Origin: an uncultured Bacillota bacterium
GTDB taxonomy: Bacteria; Bacillota_I; Bacilli_A; RF39; UBA660
Direction: 5' to 3'
NCBI GenBank assembly: GCA_946407495.1
Contig: CAMJOB010000012.1
Location: 1-34,162, forward strand
DNA: 34,162 bases
The notes below the pieces were generated by a model. The model was given only the letters and a program-made list of their open reading frames with translations, had not been told where the DNA came from and made no database searches. Below are positions 29,064 through 34,162 of the stretch, in pieces; the stretch's first letter is position 1; each line of letters starts with the position of its first letter. Made by a program: the position numbers and the translations under genes.

Positions 29064-29643
29064 ACTAACTGTTCTAAGATTAATATTATCTGCTTTTGTT
29101 ATTTTCATCTTATGTTTTCCATTTTATGAGGTTGGAGTTCAATTCCCTAAGTTCGATGTAAACGGAATTATAGTTGAATCTCAATATATTATTGCTGGTG
29201 TTGTATTTATTATCGCTAGCTTTACTGATTTCTTAGATGGTTATTTAGCTCGTAAGAATAATCAAGTTACAGATACTGGTAAAATGTTAGATGCTATTGC
29301 TGATAAAGTACTAGTTAACTCTGTATTAATTATCTTAGCAGCACATGGTGCTATTCATGTAATTATTCCAGTAGTTATTGTATTACGTGATATTATTGTT
29401 AATGCAATTAAGATGGAAGCTGCAAGCAAAGGTAAAGTAGTAGCTGCAATTAAATCAGGAAAATGGAAGACTGCAACTTTAATGGTTGGTATCGTATTAA
29501 CATTCTTCTATAATATTCCATTTGAATATGTTAATGTTCGTGTTTCTGATTTCTTATTATATATTGCAGTTATCTTATCAGTTATTTCTGCAATTCAATA
29601 TTTTACATTGAATAAGAGCATTATTTTTTCAAACGAAGAATAG
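29047..29643 (+). CDS. pgsA: CDP-diacylglycerol--glycerol-3-phosphate 3-phosphatidyltransferase
   Basis: 'MNLPTRLTVLRL' and CDP-alcohol phosphotransferase motif 'DFLDGYLARKNNQVTDTGKMLDAIADK'. ATG 29047. Confidence 0.95.
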   Translation: MNLPTRLTVLRLILSAFVIFILCFPFYEVGVQFPKFDVNGIIVESQYIIAGVVFIIASFTDFLDGYLARKNNQVTDTGKMLDAIADKVLVNSVLIILAAHGAIHVIIPVVIVLRDIIVNAIKMEAASKGKVVAAIKSGKWKTATLMVGIVLTFFYNIPFEYVNVRVSDFLLYIAVILSVISAIQYFTLNKSIIFSNEE

Positions 29644-29645
29644 TT

Positions 29646-29675
29646 AAAAGTACTGAAAAATCAGTACTTTTTCTT
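29646..29675 (+). terminator. Rho-independent terminator after pgsA
   Basis: AAAAGTACTGA-AAAA-TCAGTACTTTTTCTTTT. Confidence 0.8.
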
Positions 29676-29688
29676 TTAAACAAAAAAT

Positions 29689-29702
29689 AAAACACATGTT
29701 CG
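29689..29702 (+). promoter_or_regulatory. LexA (SOS) box upstream of recA
   Basis: AAAACACATGTTCG matches 11/14 of the Gram-positive consensus CGAACATATGTTCG; immediately upstream of the -35. Confidence 0.55.
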
Positions 29703-29712
29703 AAAAAAACTC

Positions 29713-29741
29713 TTGCATTTCTTAAAATAGTAAGATACAAT
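29713..29741 (+). promoter_or_regulatory. recA promoter
   Basis: TTGCAT - 17 nt - TACAAT. Confidence 0.65.
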
Positions 29742-29772
29742 GAATATGTAAGTTATTAACTAGGAGGGTTTT

Positions 29773-30825
29773 ATGAAAACTGTAGAAAAAGATGTTTCTA
29801 AGGATAAAGCTTTAGAACAAGTGTTAAGTGATATTGAAAAACAATTTGGTAAAGGATCAATTATGAAGCTTGGTGAAAACAAGCATATTAAAGTAGATGT
29901 TTGTTCTAGTGGATGCCTTTCATTAGATATTGCCTTAGGTGTAGGTGGATATCCTAGAGGTCGTATTATTGAAATTTATGGACCTGAATCAAGTGGTAAA
30001 ACTACTTTCGCATTACAAGCAATTGCTGAGCATCAAAAATTAGGTGGACGTGCTGCTTTCATCGATGCTGAACATGCATTAGATCCTGAATATGCTGAAC
30101 GTTTAGGTGTTAATATTGATGAGTTATTATTATCTCAACCAGATACTGGAGAACAAGCATTAGAAATTTGTGATGCTTTAGTTCGTAGTCAAGCTATTAG
30201 TATTATTGTTATTGACTCTGTAGCTGCTTTAGTACCACAAGCTGAAATTGATGGTGAAATGGGAGATTCTCATGTTGGTCTTCAAGCTAGACTTATGTCT
30301 CAAGCATTACGTAAGTTATCAGGTACTATTAGTAAGACTAATACAACATGTATCTTTATTAATCAATTACGTGAAAAAGTTGGAGTTATGTTTGGTAATC
30401 CTGAAACTACTCCAGGTGGTAGAGCTTTAAAATTCTATTCATCTGTTAGACTTGAAATTCGTCGTAGTGAACAATTAAAGATGGGTGAAGGTGTAGTTGG
30501 TAATAAGACATCTATTAAAGTAGTTAAAAATAAAGTTGCTCCTCCATTTAAAACTGCTACTGTTGATATTATGTATGGTGAAGGTGTTTCACGTGAAGGT
30601 GAAATTGTTGACTTAGCTGCAGAAGCAGGTATTGTTGAAAAGACTGGTGCTTGGTATTCATATCAAGGCGAGAAACTTGGTCAAGGTAAAGAAAATGTTA
30701 AACTTATCTTAAAGGATAATCCTGAACTTAGAGATGAGTTAGAACAAAAAGTACGTGAGTACTATGATATTTCTTTAGATAAGGATAAAGAAAAAGAAAC
30801 TAAGAAAAAAGAAAAAGATGCGTAA
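29773..30825 (+). CDS. recA: Recombinase RecA
   Basis: '[12 protein letters not shown]', '[17 protein letters not shown]', '[36 protein letters not shown]'. Confidence 0.98.
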   Translation: MKTVEKDVSKDKALEQVLSDIEKQFGKGSIMKLGENKHIKVDVCSSGCLSLDIALGVGGYPRGRIIEIYGPESSGKTTFALQAIAEHQKLGGRAAFIDAEHALDPEYAERLGVNIDELLLSQPDTGEQALEICDALVRSQAISIIVIDSVAALVPQAEIDGEMGDSHVGLQARLMSQALRKLSGTISKTNTTCIFINQLREKVGVMFGNPETTPGGRALKFYSSVRLEIRRSEQLKMGEGVVGNKTSIKVVKNKVAPPFKTATVDIMYGEGVSREGEIVDLAAEAGIVEKTGAWYSYQGEKLGQGKENVKLILKDNPELRDELEQKVREYYDISLDKDKEKETKKKEKDA

Positions 30826-30828
30826 ATT

Positions 30829-30861
30829 TGAAAGGGAAGTATTTCCCTTTCTTTTTTTTTC
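30829..30861 (+). terminator. Rho-independent terminator after recA
   Basis: GAAAGGGAA-GTA-TTTCCCTTTC then a T-tract. Confidence 0.8.
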
Positions 30862-30892
30862 GAATACAATGTTTATAGGAGGGATTTCGATC

Positions 30893-32275
30893 ATGAAGAT
30901 AAATGAATTAATCGAAACCAATTTGGATATTGATATATTGGGTGTTACTGATGATTCTCGTGAAGTTAGTAATGGATTTTTATTTGTTGCTACTAAGGGA
31001 TTTAGAGTAGATCATTTTAATTATATTAATGATGCGATTAGTAAGGGTTGCGTTTGTGTAGTTACTGATCGTAGTTGTGAATTAAGTGTTCCGAATATTG
31101 TCGTTACTGATGTTAATAATGCATATTTAGAAATATGTCGTAAGTTTTATAATGTTAGCGTTAATAATTTTTCTTATATTGGTATTACTGGTACTGATGG
31201 TAAGACTACTACGGCTACTATTATTAGAAATATATTAAATACTATTAAACCAACTGCTTATATGGGTACTAATGGAGTTGATTTTTTAGATAAACATCTT
31301 AAAAGTAACAATACAACTCCTTGTGCAAGAGACTTGTATAGCTTCTTAGGTGAGATTCAAAAGACTAATTGTAAAGATATAGTGATGGAAGTGTCTAGTG
31401 AAGCGCTATTACACGATCGTATACATGATTTGTCATTTGATGTGATTGGTTATACCAATATAACTGAGGATCATCTTAATGTTCATGGTACTTTGGAGAA
31501 TTATATTGAGTGTAAAAAGAGTTTAATTAACCACTTAAAAAGTGATGGAATATGTATTCTTAATGGTGATGATGCTTACTGTAAATCATTAACTACTAAT
31601 TGTGTAACGTACGGAATGAATAATGACAATGATTGTGTCATATCAAATGTAAAAGAAATGCCTAATTTGACAATATTTAACTTAACTTATATGGGTAATT
31701 ATTACTCAATTAAGTCTCCTTTTTCTGGTACTTATAATGTTTATAATGTTACTCTTGCTTTCCTTGTTTGCTTACATTATGGATTAGCTCCTGAATATAT
31801 TGTTGATGCTATAAGTAAGTTAGGAGTTGTTAAGGGTAGAAGAGAAAATATTAATTTTGGACAAAACTTTGAAATAATTTTAGACTATGCACATACTTGT
31901 CATGGAATAGAAAGTATTATTAATAGTGTTAAAGATAAGAAGAAAATAGTCGTTACTGGATGTGCTGGTGGAAGAGAGAAGAGTAAGCGTAGAAAGATTG
32001 GCGAGTTTTTAATCAAAAATTGTGATACTTGTATATTTACTATGGATGATCCTAGGTATGAGAGTGTCGATGAAATAATAGACGATATGGTGGGTACGGA
32101 TACTGATTATATTCGTATAATTGATCGTAAAGAAGCTATTTATAAAGCCTTTGATTTAGCTGATTCTAATACTTGTGTTTTTATCCTTGGAAAGGGTAGA
32201 GATGAGTATATGGCAATTGAGGATAAGAAGCTTCCATATAGCGATTATGAAGTTATTTGTAGTTACTTTGAATAG
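30893..32275 (+). CDS. murE: UDP-MurNAc-peptide ligase, MurE-like
   Basis: 'GVTDDSREVSNGFLFVATKGFRVDHFNYI', 'GITGTDGKTTTATII', 'NTTPCARDLYSFL', 'MEVSSEAL', 'DYAHT', 'DDPRYE'. ATG 30893 after aggaggg. Confidence 0.9.
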   Translation: MKINELIETNLDIDILGVTDDSREVSNGFLFVATKGFRVDHFNYINDAISKGCVCVVTDRSCELSVPNIVVTDVNNAYLEICRKFYNVSVNNFSYIGITGTDGKTTTATIIRNILNTIKPTAYMGTNGVDFLDKHLKSNNTTPCARDLYSFLGEIQKTNCKDIVMEVSSEALLHDRIHDLSFDVIGYTNITEDHLNVHGTLENYIECKKSLINHLKSDGICILNGDDAYCKSLTTNCVTYGMNNDNDCVISNVKEMPNLTIFNLTYMGNYYSIKSPFSGTYNVYNVTLAFLVCLHYGLAPEYIVDAISKLGVVKGRRENINFGQNFEIILDYAHTCHGIESIINSVKDKKKIVVTGCAGGREKSKRRKIGEFLIKNCDTCIFTMDDPRYESVDEIIDDMVGTDTDYIRIIDRKEAIYKAFDLADSNTCVFILGKGRDEYMAIEDKKLPYSDYEVICSYFE

Positions 32276-32303
32276 AAAAGGAAATTGCTCCTTTTCTTTT
32301 TTT
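32275..32303 (+). terminator. Rho-independent terminator after murE-like gene
   Basis: GAAAAGGA-AATTGC-TCCTTTTC then T-rich. Confidence 0.75.
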
Positions 32304-32310
32304 AGACTCC

Positions 32311-32339
32311 TTGACTTTGTTTAAAATTAACCTTACAAT
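32311..32339 (+). promoter_or_regulatory. rny promoter
   Basis: TTGACT - 17 nt - TACAAT. Confidence 0.65.
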
Positions 32340-32376
32340 AAAATTAGATTATTTATAATCTAGATGGAGGAATTAT

Positions 32377-33930
32377 ATGGATAATATTTTATTCCCCATT
32401 TTACTACTTGTTGTAGGTGCAATTGTAGGTTTTGTAATCTCATATGTTATGAATAGTATGAAGGTTTCTAGTGCTAATAAGGAAGCTGAAAAGATTATTA
32501 ATAACGCTAAGAAAGAGATTGAAAAAGCAAAAAGAGATGCAGCTATTGAACAAAAAGAAGAAGCTCATAAACAAAAAATGGATTTAGAGAAAGAAATTCG
32601 TGAAAGAAAAGCAGAATTAAAAGAATCTGAAAATAGATTACTACAAAGAGAAGCGAATATTGATAAACGTGATGAAATGTATCAAAAGCGCGAGACTGCA
32701 TTAGATGAACGTGAAGAAAAGTTATCAGAGCGTACTATAGAAATCCAAAACGAAAAGAGTAAAGTGGAGGATATTAAGAGAGAACAACTAGAATTACTAG
32801 AAAAAATATCTGGATTCAGCAAAGATAAAGCTCGTGAACTTGTAATGAGCCAAGTTCGTGAAAATATGAATAAAGAAATTGCTGAATATATTAGAGAGCG
32901 CGAAAACGAAGCTAAATTAGAGGCAGATAAGACTGCAAGAGAATATATTGTAAGTTCTATGCAAAGATATGCTGCTGATATTGCTAGTGATCAAACTGTT
33001 ACTGTAGTAGATTTACCAAATGAAGAAATGAAAGGACGTATTATTGGTCGTGAAGGTCGTAATATTCGTACGATTGAAGCAATCACTGGTGTTGATTTAA
33101 TTATTGATGATACTCCAGAAGCTGTCGTTCTATCTAGTTTCGATCCACTACGTAGAGAGATTGCTAGAGTTACTTTGGATACTTTAATTAAAGATGGACG
33201 TATCCATCCAACTCGTATTGAAGAGTTATATGATAAAGTATGTAAAGATATGAAACAAAAGATTATTGAATTTGGACAAGAAGCTACTTTCGAGTTAGGT
33301 CTTACTAAATTCGATCCTGAGTTACTTGAAACTATTGGTAAATTACATTTTAGAACAAGTTATGGACAAAATGTATTACAACATTCAGTTGAGGTATCTC
33401 ATTTATCAGGATTACTTGCTGCTGAACTTGGAGAAGACGTTGTTCTTGCTAAAAGAGCTGGTTTACTTCATGATATCGGTAAAGCAATTGATCATGAAAT
33501 TGAAGGAAGCCATGTAGATATTGGTGTAGATATTGCTAAGAAACATAAAGAAGATCCAGTTGTAATTAATGCAATTGCATCTCATCATGGAGATACTGCA
33601 GCAACTAGTGTTATTTCAAACATTGTTGCTATCGCTGATGCTTTAAGTGCATCACGTCCAGGAGCTCGTAATGATTCATTAGAAAACTACATTAAACGTC
33701 TATCTCAATTAGAGGAAACTACTAATGGAATGAAGGGTGTTGAAAAAACATTCGCAGTTCAAGCAGGTAGAGAATTACGTGTTATTGTTAAACCAGAAGA
33801 TATTGATGACTTAGAAGCACACAAGATTGCTCGTGAAATTAAAGAGAAGATTGAAGCTACTATGAAATATCCTGGAACTATTAAGATTACAGTAATTCGT
33901 GAAACAAGAGCACAAGAAGAAGCAAAATAA
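32377..33930 (+). CDS. rny: Ribonuclease Y
   Basis: N-terminal TM and coiled coil, KH region '[31 protein letters not shown]', HD domain '[21 protein letters not shown]'. Confidence 0.97.
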   Translation: MDNILFPILLLVVGAIVGFVISYVMNSMKVSSANKEAEKIINNAKKEIEKAKRDAAIEQKEEAHKQKMDLEKEIRERKAELKESENRLLQREANIDKRDEMYQKRETALDEREEKLSERTIEIQNEKSKVEDIKREQLELLEKISGFSKDKARELVMSQVRENMNKEIAEYIRERENEAKLEADKTAREYIVSSMQRYAADIASDQTVTVVDLPNEEMKGRIIGREGRNIRTIEAITGVDLIIDDTPEAVVLSSFDPLRREIARVTLDTLIKDGRIHPTRIEELYDKVCKDMKQKIIEFGQEATFELGLTKFDPELLETIGKLHFRTSYGQNVLQHSVEVSHLSGLLAAELGEDVVLAKRAGLLHDIGKAIDHEIEGSHVDIGVDIAKKHKEDPVVINAIASHHGDTAATSVISNIVAIADALSASRPGARNDSLENYIKRLSQLEETTNGMKGVEKTFAVQAGRELRVIVKPEDIDDLEAHKIAREIKEKIEATMKYPGTIKITVIRETRAQEEAK

Positions 33931-33946
33931 TTTGCTTCTTTTTTTA
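33919..33946 (+). terminator. Rho-independent terminator after rny
   Basis: AGAAGCAAA-ATAA-TTTGCTTCTTTTTTT. Confidence 0.8.
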
Positions 33947-33989
33947 TGAAAATCCTTTTATATTACGAATAATAATATAGGAGGTAGTT

Positions 33990-34162
33990 ATGTTTAAGAA
34001 TATAATATATTGGAAAATAGGTAAGCATTTGTATCAAATACGAAATAAACACGAGAATTCTCTTGCTTACTTATCTAATTACTATTCATATTATTTTGGT
34101 AGTAATTTCTTTAATAGAGAAAATATTCGTTATATGAAAAGATTTTATTTATACTTTCCAAT
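33990..34162 (+). CDS. N-terminus of a DUF1016/YhcG-like protein (truncated by window end)
   Basis: ATG 33990 after aggaggt; 'IIYWKIGKHLYQIRNKHENSLAYLSNYYSYYFGSNFFNRENIRYMKRFYLYFP' resembles the DUF1016 N-terminal 'YWxIGK...FGxGFSxRNLRYMRxFYxxFP' pattern. Confidence 0.65.
   Translation, partial: MFKNIIYWKIGKHLYQIRNKHENSLAYLSNYYSYYFGSNFFNRENIRYMKRFYLYFP

Noticed and set aside
30248-30430. 60-aa ORF inside recA
   Set aside because: Out-of-frame shadow of recA.
33326-33517. 63-aa ORF inside rny
   Set aside because: Out-of-frame shadow of RNase Y.

Overview
Low-GC Firmicutes/Bacilli-type chromosomal window, possibly from a Mollicutes-related but cell-walled, spore-forming lineage (inference from gene content only). 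From about 10.6 kb to the right edge it is mostly housekeeping genes in a broadly Bacillus-like order: thiI, an alpha/beta-type SASP, two tandem acetate kinase genes, an NrnA-like DHH protein, engB, spoIVA, spoVIF, der, HU, cca, dnaD, nth, a class A PBP, recU, gpsB, rnpB (type B RNase P RNA), a RodZ-like gene, pgsA, recA, a murE-like gene, rny and the start of a DUF1016-like gene. The notable part is the left ~10.5 kb: a tightly packed, apparently single transcription unit ending at a strong terminator at ~10521-10547. It encodes a non-canonical F1-like rotary ATPase together with surface and membrane proteins. In order: the end of a large Fn3-like surface protein; a single-TM protein with a poly-Asn linker and Fn3-like C-terminus; a c-subunit-like proteolipid that keeps the glycine motif and RNP loop but has no acidic residue in TM2; a b/delta-like fusion; an alpha-like subunit with a ~540-residue acidic, repeat-containing tail; gamma; a catalytically intact beta; a minimal epsilon; a ~5-TM protein; and a second single-TM protein with a large outside domain. 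I interpret it as an ATP-driven machine probably not coupled to ion flow that acts on extracellular proteins. It is conceptually related to the F1-like ATPases of mycoplasmas (MIB-MIP-associated and gliding-motor types), but here it sits in a walled sporulating bacterium and retains recognisable c and b/delta parts. Functional claims are inferences; no searches were run.
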